Positions 7,587-16,206 of a stretch of 64,000 bases of DNA are shown piece by piece. The notes beneath the pieces were generated by a model. That model did no database searches. It was not told the origin of the DNA and saw only the letters and a program-made list of their open reading frames with translations. Position numbers and translations under genes: made by a program. Where the stretch lies: contig JAJFUQ010000099.1 in the NCBI GenBank assembly GCA_021372355.1, forward strand, positions 45,712 through 109,711. The letters run 5' to 3'. Each line of letters opens with the position of its first letter. Position 1 is the first letter of the stretch. The DNA comes from Nocardiaceae bacterium (GTDB lineage Bacteria > Actinomycetota > Actinomycetes > Mycobacteriales > Mycobacteriaceae).

Positions 7587-8729
7587 TCACATGGTGCGCG
7601 AGATGATTTCCTTCATGATCTCGCTCGTACCGGCGTAGATCTGCGACACCCGGATGTCGGTCCAGGCCCGTGCGATCGGGTACTCGAGCATGTAGCCGTA
7701 GCCACCGAAGAGCTGGACGCACTTGTCGATGTTCTTCATCGACGTCTCGCTCGCCCACAGCTTGGCCATCGCGGCGGTTGGGACATCGAGCTTGCCTTCG
7801 ATGTGCAGTTCGATGCACTCATCGATGAACGAACGACCGACGCGGCAATCGGTGGCGATCTCGGCAAGCTTGAACTTGGTGTTCTGGAACTTGAAGATCT
7901 CGCGGCCGAACGCTTCGCGGTCGTGGGTGTACTGCTTGGTGAGCTCCAAAGCGAACTCCTGCGCCGCCTGCGTGCTGACCGCGACGATGAGACGCTCCTG
8001 CGGAAGCTGCGCCATGAGGTGGAAGAAGCCGAGTCCTTCCTGGGTGCCCAGCAGGTTCGATGCCGGGATCCGAACGTCGTCGAAGAACAGCTCCGACGTG
8101 TCCTGACCCTTCATGCCGACCTTGTCCAGGACGCGGCCGCGGCGGAAGCCCTCGCGGTCGGTCTCGACGAGCACGAGCGAGACGCCCGCCGCGCCGCCCT
8201 CCGGGTTGGTCTTGGCGGCCACGATCACCAGGTCGCACTGCGCGCCGTTCGTGATGAAGGTCTTGGCGCCGTTGACGACGTACTCGTCGCCTTCCTTGAC
8301 CGCCTTGGTCTTGATGCCCTGCAGGTCTGAGCCGGTGCCGGGCTCGGTCATGGCGATGGCGCCGACGACCTCACCGCTGGCCATCTTGGGCAGCCAGTGC
8401 TGCTTCTGCTCTTCGGTGCCGTACGCGAGGATGTAGTGCGCCACGATGCCGCTGTGCAGCGACGCGCCCCAACTCGAGTCGCCGACGCGCGCCTGCTCTT
8501 CGATCAGGACGGCTTCGTGCGCGAACGTGCCACCGATGCCGCCGTACTCCTCGGGGATCGAGGCGCACAGCAGGCCGAGTTCGCCGGCCTTGTTCCACAG
8601 GTCGCGGTCGACCTGGTGGTTCTGAATGTACTTTTCGACGTTCGGCTTGATCTCGCGCTCACAGAATCCGCGCGCGAGGTCGCGGAACAGTTCGAGGTCT
8701 GCGTCCATCCACCGAGGGGAGGAGGCCAT
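7587..8729 (-). CDS. Acyl-CoA dehydrogenase, long-chain (LCAD-like) type
   Basis: 380 residues from ATG 8729, with AAGGAG six bases upstream. FAD/substrate motifs include AMTEPGTGSDLQG and the C-terminal YGGYGYMLEYP. In the C-terminal signature IYAGTSEIMKE the position of the short/medium-chain catalytic Glu is Ala, while LPQERL in helix G carries a Glu at the place used by LCAD and isovaleryl-CoA dehydrogenases. It would oxidise acyl-CoA to trans-2-enoyl-CoA in beta-oxidation. It is divergent from a TetR gene with a palindrome in between, so local repression is likely. Confidence 0.9.
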   Translation of the reverse strand: MASSPRWMDADLELFRDLARGFCEREIKPNVEKYIQNHQVDRDLWNKAGELGLLCASIPEEYGGIGGTFAHEAVLIEEQARVGDSSWGASLHSGIVAHYILAYGTEEQKQHWLPKMASGEVVGAIAMTEPGTGSDLQGIKTKAVKEGDEYVVNGAKTFITNGAQCDLVIVAAKTNPEGGAAGVSLVLVETDREGFRRGRVLDKVGMKGQDTSELFFDDVRIPASNLLGTQEGLGFFHLMAQLPQERLIVAVSTQAAQEFALELTKQYTHDREAFGREIFKFQNTKFKLAEIATDCRVGRSFIDECIELHIEGKLDVPTAAMAKLWASETSMKNIDKCVQLFGGYGYMLEYPIARAWTDIRVSQIYAGTSEIMKEIISRTM

Positions 8730-8754
8730 GGGTTCTCCTTTGAAGCCAGCCAGG

Positions 8755-8769
8755 GGTACACCGTGTACC
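8755..8769. promoter_or_regulatory. Palindromic operator between acyl-CoA dehydrogenase and TetR genes
   Basis: GGTACAC-C-GTGTACC is a perfect 7-bp inverted repeat around a single base, in the divergent intergenic region. Related half-sites ATGTACC (8788-8794) and GTGTACC (8818-8824) follow on the same side. Such spacing is typical of TetR-family autoregulatory sites. Confidence 0.6.
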
Positions 8770-8834
8770 AAAGTTGTCTTGGACATCATGTACCACCAAG
8801 GCTCCAGATGGAACAGGGTGTACCTTTGCGTGTC

Positions 8835-9446
8835 GTGACCAATGCGGAGAAGCGCGCAGATTCTTCCGTCGCGCCTCCGCCGGGAAGCGATCGGCGGCAG
8901 AAGATCATCGAGGCGGCGACGAAGGCGATCGAGGAATTCGGTCCCGATGCCGCTATCGGCGTGACCGCGGACCTCGCAGGTTTGCCACGGCCGCATATCT
9001 ACCGCCACTTCGACAGCAAAGCCGAGCTCGATCAAGCCGTTGCCCGTCACGCGGCGCGCCTTCTCGGCCGCCGCGTCCGCCCGACGCTCAGCGCCTCGGG
9101 ATCGCCGGTTGGCATCATCCGCGCAGCGAGCCACGAAGTCGTCGCCTGGGCCAGCGCGCATCCGAATCTGTACCGATTCCGAGCGCTGCGGCGAGACGCT
9201 CCCGCAGTGCAGGAGTACGGCCGCGCCGCAGCCGCCTACCTGCAGCGACTCGGTCATGACGCGGTATTTCCGGCGCAGGTTGTGGCTGCCGTCGTCGGAC
9301 TCGCGGATGCCAGCGTGCTGTGGTGGCTCGACAATCCCGACCAGCTGACCGACGACGAACTCGTCGACAAGCTGACGCGGCAGGTGTGGCTCCTCGTCGA
9401 GCAGGCAGTCCGGGACCTGGGGATCGACGCCGAACCCGACCGCTGA
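8835..9446 (+). CDS. TetR family transcriptional regulator
   Basis: 203 residues from GTG 8835; an in-frame ATG at 8808 is an alternative, but it lies among the putative operator half-sites. The N-terminal helix-turn-helix is clear: IIEAATKAIEEFG, then VTADLAGLPRPHIYRHFDSK. The C-terminal half is a divergent ligand-binding domain. It probably represses itself and the divergent acyl-CoA dehydrogenase through the palindrome at 8755-8769; an acyl-CoA ligand is plausible but inferred. The MFS pump gene follows after 208 bases. Confidence 0.87.
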   Translation: MTNAEKRADSSVAPPPGSDRRQKIIEAATKAIEEFGPDAAIGVTADLAGLPRPHIYRHFDSKAELDQAVARHAARLLGRRVRPTLSASGSPVGIIRAASHEVVAWASAHPNLYRFRALRRDAPAVQEYGRAAAAYLQRLGHDAVFPAQVVAAVVGLADASVLWWLDNPDQLTDDELVDKLTRQVWLLVEQAVRDLGIDAEPDR

Positions 9447-9654
9447 CGGAGCCCGCCCCGTGGTTTCGCCCGAAAAATCGGTTGCGCGCGTGTTGCGGGA
9501 ATACGCATTCTGACTACGCGGTTGTGACCACAGTCGGCTCGCAGAAAACCTCGAAATTTTCTTTCGATGCTTGTCGTATTCCGGCCTTCTCGTTCGTCGT
9601 AGTGGTGAGCGGGTGGTCATAAGGCCTTCCGCGCCAACTATCGAAGGGGACCCC

Positions 9655-11121
9655 ATGAATGCCGTGACAGACGTCATAGAGCCTGTCGAACCGGCGGACG
9701 CTGTCGAACCCGAGGCTGGCTCCGGCAAAACGCCGACGATCATCAAGCTGCTCGTCGCGGCGACCTTCGTGGTGATCCTCAACGAGACGATCATGATCAA
9801 CGCGATTCCGCGACTCATGGCCGATTTCAACGTCAGTGCGCGTTCGGCACAGTGGCTGTCCTCGGTCTTCATGCTGACGATGGCCGCGGTCATCCCGGTG
9901 ACCGGCTGGTTCCTGCAGCGCGTCACGACCCGACAGGCGTACACGCTGGCGATGGTCACCTTCGGGTTGGGCACGCTGGTCGCCGGTCTGGCGCCTTCGT
10001 TCGAGGTGTTGCTGGTCGGTCGTGGAATTCAGGCGGCGGGCACCGCAGTGATGATGCCGCTGCTGATGACGACCCTCATGCAGGTCGTGCCCGAGGCAGA
10101 CCGCGGCCGAGTCATGGGCGATGTCATGCTCGCGATGTCGGTCGCCCCCGCGATGGGCCCGGCGATCTCGGGACTCATCTTGCACCTCGGCTCGTGGCGA
10201 CTGATCTTCGCGTTCGTGCTGCCGGTCGCAGTGCTCATCACGGTTCTCGGCCTTCGGCGCCTGGAGAACGTCGGCGAGTCGAACCACAACGCCGTGTCTT
10301 GGGTCAGCGTCGCGCTGGCCGGGCTCGGATTCGCGACGCTCGTCTACGGTCTCAGCGAGATCGGCGCCCGCAGCGGCGCGGAGCTGAGTCTCATCATCGG
10401 TGTGGGTGCGGTTCTGGTGGTCGCCTTCGTTGCCTATCAGCTGCGACTGCAGAAGTCGGACAGCCCACTGCTGGACCTGCGGACTCTCAAGCACCGCACC
10501 TTCACGGTCTCGCTTCTGCTGATGTCGGCCGCATTCATGGCGTTCATCGGCTCGATGATCCTGCTTCCGCTGTACCTGCAGGACGTGCGTGGCCTGTCGG
10601 CGATGCAGACCGGTCTGCTCGTCATGCCGGGTGGTCTCGCGATGGGTCTGCTCGGTCCGCGCGTCGGTCGCCTCTACGACCGCAAGGGTTCCCGGATGCT
10701 CGTGATCCCGGGTTCGATCGTGATGGTCGTGGTCCTCGGGCTGTTCAGCCAGATCCAGACGGACACGCCTTACGCGCTGATCCTGGCTCTGCACGTCGTC
10801 CTGATGGTCAGCCTGTCCGCGATCTTCACGCCGGTCTTCACCCTCGGTTTGGGTGTTCTGCCGCCGGCGCTGTACTCGCACGGCAGCTCGATCCTCGGCA
10901 CGTTGCAGCAGGTCGCGGGCGCGATCGGGACGGCGATTCTCGTGGTCGTCCTCGAGAACCGCTCGACCGACCTGGCCGCGACAGGTGCGAGTAAGGGCGC
11001 GGCGTTCGTCGGCGGTCTGCAGTGGGCCTTCGTCGTCGGAGCGGCGTTCGGCGTCATCGTCGTGGTGCTGTCGCTGTTCCTGCCGAACAAGGTCGATTCG
11101 CCGGCCGGAGCTCACCACTAA
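9655..11121 (+). CDS. MFS multidrug efflux transporter, DHA2 (14-TM) type
   Basis: 488 residues from ATG 9655 with AAGGGG upstream. About fourteen hydrophobic segments can be traced. Motifs of drug:proton antiporters are present: NETIMINAIPRLM in TM1, LLVGRGIQAAG in the TM3-4 region, and motif-C-like GPAISGLI in TM5. It resembles EmrB/QacA/LfrA exporters in the inner membrane, which expel lipophilic compounds in exchange for protons. A 554-codon open frame on the opposite strand is a GC-driven shadow. The preceding TetR gene may control it, but no operator is evident directly upstream. Confidence 0.92.
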   Translation: MNAVTDVIEPVEPADAVEPEAGSGKTPTIIKLLVAATFVVILNETIMINAIPRLMADFNVSARSAQWLSSVFMLTMAAVIPVTGWFLQRVTTRQAYTLAMVTFGLGTLVAGLAPSFEVLLVGRGIQAAGTAVMMPLLMTTLMQVVPEADRGRVMGDVMLAMSVAPAMGPAISGLILHLGSWRLIFAFVLPVAVLITVLGLRRLENVGESNHNAVSWVSVALAGLGFATLVYGLSEIGARSGAELSLIIGVGAVLVVAFVAYQLRLQKSDSPLLDLRTLKHRTFTVSLLLMSAAFMAFIGSMILLPLYLQDVRGLSAMQTGLLVMPGGLAMGLLGPRVGRLYDRKGSRMLVIPGSIVMVVVLGLFSQIQTDTPYALILALHVVLMVSLSAIFTPVFTLGLGVLPPALYSHGSSILGTLQQVAGAIGTAILVVVLENRSTDLAATGASKGAAFVGGLQWAFVVGAAFGVIVVVLSLFLPNKVDSPAGAHH

Positions 11122-11141
11122 CCCGGGGGGGTAATGAGGAG

Positions 11142-11168
11142 GGAGCACGTCTTTGTCAGACGTGCTCC
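11142..11168. terminator. Bidirectional hairpin terminator
   Basis: Perfect 11-bp stem (GGAGCACGTCT / AGACGTGCTCC) with a 5-base loop, placed between the convergent MFS and LuxR-type genes. It can serve both transcripts. Confidence 0.75.
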
Positions 11169-11174
11169 ATCTTC

Positions 11175-11831
11175 TCATTTGTCCGGGAGGTCGATCGATC
11201 TCCGGAGGTCTTGACGCTGTGTCACCCGGAACGCGGCGAGGATCGCGCTCACGTGATGACCAACCGTCTTGGGGCTGATGTACAGCTTCTCGGCGATCTC
11301 GCGGTCCGTGAGTCCCTTCTGGATCATGCGGAGGACCTCGCGGTGACGAGAGGTGAGATTGCGTCGCTTGCCGGAATCAAGCCAGTCCGCGAGGTTCATG
11401 AGGTTCGCGTGCAGCGATCGGCTGTAGGCGATCGCGGCAACCTCGTTGGAGACCTCGCCGAACAGATTCTGTGCTCCGGCAAGCACGCACACATTGACCG
11501 ACAGCAGAGTTCCTTCGGCAACCGGCTCGAGAACGACGTCGACCGTGGCACGGAACTTCAGATCCGGCTGCGCTTCGAAGTTCGCCGTCGCGGACATCAA
11601 TTTCGGGGCGTCGAACTCGGCCATCGTCGCGGTCCAGGTCGCCCGAAACCCCATGAACGTGCACGACCCTTGCGGGTGGGTTCCGATGTTCAGGAGGCCC
11701 TTGGGATCGTCGGTGGTCACCGAGCACACCCCGGCCAGCATGGTGGGCAGGTTCTCGGCGGTCGCGATGTGCTTCCAAAGGTGTGTGACGGGGCGGTAGA
11801 TGATCACCGACGCCTCTGCCACATGCACCAC
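11175..11831 (-). CDS. SRPBCC domain-LuxR helix-turn-helix regulator
   Basis: About 218 residues from GTG 11831, with GGAGGG eight bases upstream; GTG 11864 would add 11 residues. Residues about 1-145 look like a START/SRPBCC (polyketide cyclase) fold: ASVIIYRPVTHLWKHIA followed by strands that line a hydrophobic cavity. Residues about 155-215 are a LuxR/NarL helix-turn-helix (LTSRHREVLRMIQKGLTDRE, then AEKLYISPKTVGHHVSAIL). There is no receiver domain, so the input is probably a small ligand bound in the SRPBCC pocket rather than phosphorylation; that is an inference. Targets are unknown; the flanking efflux pump is a candidate. Confidence 0.75.
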   Translation of the reverse strand: MVHVAEASVIIYRPVTHLWKHIATAENLPTMLAGVCSVTTDDPKGLLNIGTHPQGSCTFMGFRATWTATMAEFDAPKLMSATANFEAQPDLKFRATVDVVLEPVAEGTLLSVNVCVLAGAQNLFGEVSNEVAAIAYSRSLHANLMNLADWLDSGKRRNLTSRHREVLRMIQKGLTDREIAEKLYISPKTVGHHVSAILAAFRVTQRQDLRRSIDLPDK

Positions 11832-12141
11832 TTGATCTGCCCTCCGATCGGTCCGCCCTTGCACCGCCCGTGGATGCTAACAGCTTGTTCCGCAACGCCT
11901 TTCAATCGGTTTTTACTCGTCCCTTACAGATAGGGAGGTTTTTAGGGAGCCGACAGCCTTTGGCAATGCCGCGACTCTTGCAAGAATTCGACTGCCCGGT
12001 CGGGGGTTAAGGGCGACGCGAGTGGAGACGCGGCAACGGCGCCGTGTCTCCTTCGGTCGCGGTCTTCCCTTGCGCGGATCGGTCTGACAGGCTCACCGAG
12101 AGTGATCAACAACCCGATCTGACGGCAGCGAGGCTTCAGAC
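11832..12141. other. Divergent intergenic region of about 310 bases
   Basis: No convincing gene is seen here. It separates the SRPBCC-LuxR gene (minus) from the HAD-led operon (plus), so it must hold both promoters. It contains a T-rich patch near 11900-11945 and the stem-loop at 12024-12051. Confidence 0.6.
12024..12051. promoter_or_regulatory. Stable stem-loop in leader of the HAD/APH/ACAD operon
   Basis: GGAGACGCGGC pairs with GCCGTGTCTCC (10 of 11 Watson-Crick pairs plus one G-U) around loop AACGGC, about 90 bases before the HAD start. It could be a leader hairpin, an attenuator or the end of a small RNA. No U-run follows. Confidence 0.4.
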
Positions 12142-12795
12142 ATGGCGCAGCAGGATATTCAGGCTGTGGTCTTCGACTACGGCGGGGTTCTCACCAATCC
12201 CGTGCGCGAGGCGATCGGCGCCTGGCTCTCGGCGGAGGGAATCGATCCGCTGTCCTTCTCAGTGACCCTCAAGGCCTGGATGTCTCGCGACGTGCCGTAC
12301 GGGACGCCGATCCACCGACTCGAGATGGGGGACGTGACGATCGACGAGTTCGATCGTCTGCTTGCCGCGGAGCTGATCACCCACACGGGCGCGCCGGTCG
12401 ATCCGGCTGGCGTCCTGGCCCGGATGTTCGCCGCCCTGCGCACCGACGACGACATGTTCGGGCTGGTCAAGGAGCTTCGCGAGCTGGGCCTCAGAGTGGG
12501 GCTGCTGTCCAATAGCTGGGGCAACTCGTACCCGCGCGATCTGATCGACCCACTGTTCGACTCGATCATCATCTCGAGCGAGGTCCGGCTTCGAAAGCCG
12601 CAGCCCGAGATCTATCTCATGGCTGCCGAGCAGCTTGCCGTACCGGCGGAGACGATCGTTTTCGTCGACGACGCCGAACCCAATCTCATCGGAGCCCAAG
12701 CGGTCGGGCTGCAGACGATCCTGCACGAATCGGCGGCGCAAACTCGGGCGGCTCTGCGTGCGTGGCTGCCCGCACTCCAGCAAGGAGACGCGTGA
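12142..12795 (+). CDS. HAD-superfamily hydrolase (ACAD10/epoxide-hydrolase N-domain type)
   Basis: 217 residues. HAD motifs: nucleophile Asp12 in FDYGGVL, motif II Ser in LLSNSWG, motif III Lys in RKPQPEIY and motif IV FVDDAEPN. The DxGGVL form without the usual second Asp is typical of the HAD domain of ACAD10 and of soluble epoxide hydrolase N-domains. The stop overlaps the next ATG by one base. It is the first gene of the operon; in animals the homologous domain is fused to the kinase and dehydrogenase encoded by the next two genes. The precise role of this phosphatase domain is not settled. Confidence 0.87.
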   Translation: MAQQDIQAVVFDYGGVLTNPVREAIGAWLSAEGIDPLSFSVTLKAWMSRDVPYGTPIHRLEMGDVTIDEFDRLLAAELITHTGAPVDPAGVLARMFAALRTDDDMFGLVKELRELGLRVGLLSNSWGNSYPRDLIDPLFDSIIISSEVRLRKPQPEIYLMAAEQLAVPAETIVFVDDAEPNLIGAQAVGLQTILHESAAQTRAALRAWLPALQQGDA

Positions 12796-13820
12796 TGCCC
12801 CGACCGAGCCCGCCCGGCCTCGACCTCGACCGCCTCGACGAGTGGCTGCCGACCGCGATCCCAGGTGCCGGTCGCGTGGGGTGCGCGGAGCTCATCGCCG
12901 GTGGCAAGTCGAACCTGACCTACGAGGTCACCGACGGGACCAGCCACTGGATTCTTCGTCGTCCGCCGCTCGGGCATGTCCTCGCGACCGCACATGACAT
13001 GGGCCGCGAGTTCCGGGTGATGTCGGCACTCCAGGACAGTCCTGTTCCCGTGCCGAGGATGTACGCGATGTGCGCCGACGACTCGGTGATCGGTGCACCG
13101 TTCTACGTCATGTCGAAAGTCGAGGGTGTTCCGTACCGATCCGCCATCGAACTCGAGGCGCTGGGCCAGGTGCGGACACGCGTGATCTCCGAGCGGCTCG
13201 TCGATGTTCTCGCCGACCTGCACGAAATCGATCCCGCAGCGGTCGGGCTCGCTGACTTTGGGCGCGCCGAGGGGTTCCTGACGCGTCAGCTGAACCGTTG
13301 GAACAAGCAGCTGCACGCGTCGTACAGTCGGCCGCTCCCCGCGGCGGACGCCTTGTTCGCAAAGCTCGCGGCCGACGTCCCGGTCCAGGGTGCAGGCGGA
13401 ATCGTGCACGGCGACTACCGACTCGACAACGTCCTCTTCGACTCGAGCGATCGGCCCGCCGCCGTCATCGACTGGGAGATGGCAACGATCGGCGACCCGG
13501 TCACCGACCTCGCTCTCATGCTCATCTACGACCGTCTCGGTGTCTCGGCGGCCGAGAGTGCGGTGACGAATGTTTCCAGCGCGCCGGGTTACCTGACGGA
13601 ATCTGAAGTCGTCGAACGGTATTCGGCCCGCAGCTCCCGAGATCTGGCGCGCATCGGCTGGTACCTGGGGCTCGCCAGCTACAAGCTCGCCGTGATCGTC
13701 GAGGGCATCCATTTCCGATTCATCCAGGGGCAGACGGTCGGGTCCGGCTTCGACCATCTCGGCGACGCCGTCAACCTTCTGCTCGAGGCTGGGCGCAACT
13801 CGATGAAGGAGTACCGCTGA
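12795..13820 (+). CDS. APH-type phosphotransferase (ACAD10/11 kinase, FadE36-like)
   Basis: 341 residues. The start ATG 12795 has AAGGAG upstream and overlaps the HAD stop (TGATG). The catalytic loop is HGDYRLDN (His205-Asp207) and the metal-binding Asp lies in IDWEMA. An N-lobe [11 protein letters not shown] segment is the nucleotide loop. In mammals and in bacterial levulinate degradation, related kinases phosphorylate the 4-hydroxyl of 4-hydroxyacyl-CoA so that it can enter beta-oxidation. The next gene overlaps by one base. It is not an antibiotic-resistance gene by context. Confidence 0.87.
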   Translation: MPRPSPPGLDLDRLDEWLPTAIPGAGRVGCAELIAGGKSNLTYEVTDGTSHWILRRPPLGHVLATAHDMGREFRVMSALQDSPVPVPRMYAMCADDSVIGAPFYVMSKVEGVPYRSAIELEALGQVRTRVISERLVDVLADLHEIDPAAVGLADFGRAEGFLTRQLNRWNKQLHASYSRPLPAADALFAKLAADVPVQGAGGIVHGDYRLDNVLFDSSDRPAAVIDWEMATIGDPVTDLALMLIYDRLGVSAAESAVTNVSSAPGYLTESEVVERYSARSSRDLARIGWYLGLASYKLAVIVEGIHFRFIQGQTVGSGFDHLGDAVNLLLEAGRNSMKEYR

Positions 13821-15046
13821 TGGAGTTCGCATTCGACAGCCGCACACGTGATCTGCGGTCGAAACTCTTGGACTTTATGGAACAGGTCTACCCCGCGGAG
13901 GCGACATTCCACGCCCAGCTCGCTGAGCTCGACGACCGCTGGGCCTGGGACTCCGTGCCGGTCCTGGGGGAGTTGCGCGACGAAGCGCGCCGTCGTGGTT
14001 TCTGGAACATCTTCCTGCCCGGCGAGCACGGCGCGGGACTGACGAATCTCCAGTACGCGCCGCTCGCGGAGATCACCGGCCGCAGCATCCACATCGCGCC
14101 CGCGGCGTTGAACTGCGCCGCCCCGGACACCGGGAACATGGAGGTGCTGGCCCAGTTCGGTACCCCTGCGCAGCGAGAACGGTGGCTCGACCCGCTGCTC
14201 AGCGGCGAGATCCGCTCCGCGTTCGCGATGACCGAGCCGGACGTGGCCTCGTCGGATGCGACGAACATCGCCACGCGCATCGAGCGCGACGGCGACAACT
14301 ACGTCCTCAACGGACGCAAGTGGTGGATCACCGGCGCGATGAACCCGAACTGCTCGATCTTCATCGTCCTGGGGAAGACCGACCCATCCGCGGCCCGGCA
14401 CCGGCAGCAGTCGATGATCCTGGTCCCGCGCGATACCCCGGGCCTTGAGATTCGCCGAGGCATGGAGGTGTTCGGGTATGACGATCACGAGCACGGCGGC
14501 CACGCGGAGCTCACGTTCACCGACGTTCGGGTTCCGGCCTCGAATCTGATCTCGGACGAGGGCTCCGGCTTCGCGATCGCGCAGGCTCGACTCGGGCCGG
14601 GGCGCATCCATCACTGCATGCGATCGATCGGTGTCGCCGAACGCGCGATCGAGCTCATGTGCGCTCGCGCCGAAAGTCGCGTCGCCTTCGGAAAGCCGAT
14701 CTCCGAACAGGGCGTCATCCGCGACTGGATCGCGGAATCGCGCATCCGGATCGAGCAACTGCGTCTGCTCGTGCTCAAGACCGCCTGGCTCATGGACACG
14801 GTCGGGAACAAGGGCGCGCACTCGGAGATCCAGGCGATCAAGATCGCGACGCCGTCCACTGTCCAGTGGATTCTCGACAAGGCGATCCAAGTTCATGGCG
14901 CGGGCGGTTTGTCGCAGGATTTCCCGCTCGCCAACGCTTTTGCCGGGATTCGGACATTGCGATTCGCGGACGGGCCGGACGAAGTGCACAAGAATGCTCT
15001 TGCACGGACTGAACTGGCGAAGCATCGAAAAGGAGCCGACGTATGA
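13820..15046 (+). CDS. Acyl-CoA dehydrogenase, ACAD10/11 type
   Basis: 408 residues. The sequence shows [14 protein letters not shown], the GRKWWITGA segment and a C-terminal [14 protein letters not shown], which is the ACAD10/11 variant of the dehydrogenase tail. ACAD11-type enzymes act on 4-phospho-acyl-CoA made by the partner kinase and convert it to an intermediate that enters beta-oxidation. It overlaps the kinase gene by one base (TGATG) and the following dehydrogenase gene by four (ATGA), so translation of the three is coupled. Confidence 0.88.
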   Translation: MEFAFDSRTRDLRSKLLDFMEQVYPAEATFHAQLAELDDRWAWDSVPVLGELRDEARRRGFWNIFLPGEHGAGLTNLQYAPLAEITGRSIHIAPAALNCAAPDTGNMEVLAQFGTPAQRERWLDPLLSGEIRSAFAMTEPDVASSDATNIATRIERDGDNYVLNGRKWWITGAMNPNCSIFIVLGKTDPSAARHRQQSMILVPRDTPGLEIRRGMEVFGYDDHEHGGHAELTFTDVRVPASNLISDEGSGFAIAQARLGPGRIHHCMRSIGVAERAIELMCARAESRVAFGKPISEQGVIRDWIAESRIRIEQLRLLVLKTAWLMDTVGNKGAHSEIQAIKIATPSTVQWILDKAIQVHGAGGLSQDFPLANAFAGIRTLRFADGPDEVHKNALARTELAKHRKGADV

Positions 15047-16206
15047 AGGCACTGACTGTCCAGAACGGTGTTTTCGAGCTCGCCGACCTGCCGGCGCCAA
15101 AGCCCGGTCGCGGTCAGGTCGTGCTCGAGGTTCTCCGCTGCGGCATCTGTGGCTCCGATCTGCACGCGCGTCACCATGCCGATCAGCTCGCCGATGACGC
15201 TGCGCTGGTCGGCGTCCATTCGATGATGCGATCCGACCACCGGGTCGTCATGGGCCACGAATTCATCGGTGAGATCGCGGAGTACGGCAAGGGCACCCGA
15301 AAGCGGTGGAAGCCGGGTACGCGCGTCGTCTCCATGCCGATTCGCCGGGCCGAAGGACTCGCACACCCGACCGGATTCTCCGAACTTGCGCCGGGCGCCT
15401 ACGCCGAGCAGGTGGTCGCGGAGGAGTCCATGTGCTTCACCGTTCCCAACGGTCTGTCCACCGAGGAAGCGGCCCTCACCGAACCTATGGCGGTCGGTTG
15501 GCACGCGGTTCGCCGATCGGGAATCGGCAAAGGTGACACCGCCATCGTCATCGGCTGCGGCCCGATCGGACTGGCCGTCATCGGCATGCTGAAAGCGAAG
15601 GGTGTACGGCATATCGTCGCCAGCGACTTCTCGCCGGCCCGCCGCGCGCTCGCCGAGCAGATGGGTGCTCACGTCGTCGTGCATCCGGGCGAGACGTCAC
15701 CGTATGACGACCTCGAAGAGCGGGGACACCTCGTTTCCGGTGAGGCGCTGTTCGACCTCGGCATCAGCGCAATGTCCCTCATGCGTCGTTCGCCGTTGCC
15801 GTGGGAGCCGATGTTCCGGGCGGCCGAGCTCGCGGGCCAGGTCGACGCCAAGTCGGCGGTGATCTTCGAGTGCGTCGGCGTCCCTGGGATGATCGACAAC
15901 ATCATCGCGGCGGCGCCACTGCGGTCGCGGGTGATCGTCGTCGGGGTGTGCATGGACTTTGACAAGTTCCGGCCGTCGCTGGCGATCAACAAGGAGATCG
16001 ACATCCGGTTCGTGCTCGGCTACCTGCCGATCGAGTTCCGCGACACGCTCCACATGCTGGCGGACGGCAAGGTCGACGTGCGGCCACTCATCACGGGGAC
16101 CGTCGGCCTCGACGGTGTCGACGCCGCGTTCTCCGCACTTGGAAACCCCGAGCGCCATGCCAAGATCCTCATCGATCCCAAGAAGGTCGGGGGTACCGAT
16201 GTCTGA
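15043..16206 (+). CDS. Medium-chain zinc-dependent alcohol dehydrogenase
   Basis: 387 residues. Catalytic-zinc residues are seen in [10 protein letters not shown] and GHEFIGEI, and the NAD(P)-binding motif is [11 protein letters not shown]. The structural-zinc cluster of four Cys is absent: where it would be, the protein reads [12 protein letters not shown]. This is seen in some sorbitol- and threonine-dehydrogenase-like members. It overlaps the dehydrogenase upstream by four bases and the hydrolase downstream by eight, so it belongs to the same pathway, perhaps oxidising a hydroxy intermediate. Confidence 0.87.
   Translation: MKALTVQNGVFELADLPAPKPGRGQVVLEVLRCGICGSDLHARHHADQLADDAALVGVHSMMRSDHRVVMGHEFIGEIAEYGKGTRKRWKPGTRVVSMPIRRAEGLAHPTGFSELAPGAYAEQVVAEESMCFTVPNGLSTEEAALTEPMAVGWHAVRRSGIGKGDTAIVIGCGPIGLAVIGMLKAKGVRHIVASDFSPARRALAEQMGAHVVVHPGETSPYDDLEERGHLVSGEALFDLGISAMSLMRRSPLPWEPMFRAAELAGQVDAKSAVIFECVGVPGMIDNIIAAAPLRSRVIVVGVCMDFDKFRPSLAINKEIDIRFVLGYLPIEFRDTLHMLADGKVDVRPLITGTVGLDGVDAAFSALGNPERHAKILIDPKKVGGTDV

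Noticed and set aside
9514..11178. 554-codon open frame opposite the MFS transporter gene
   Set aside because: Composition is dominated by Arg, His, Asp and Glu, typical of the antisense of a high-GC membrane protein gene; the plus-strand protein has clear family motifs and a ribosome binding site.
12795..13820. Antibiotic (aminoglycoside) resistance gene
   Set aside because: The APH fold is present, but the operon context and residue pattern fit the ACAD10/11 or FadE36 acyl-CoA kinases.
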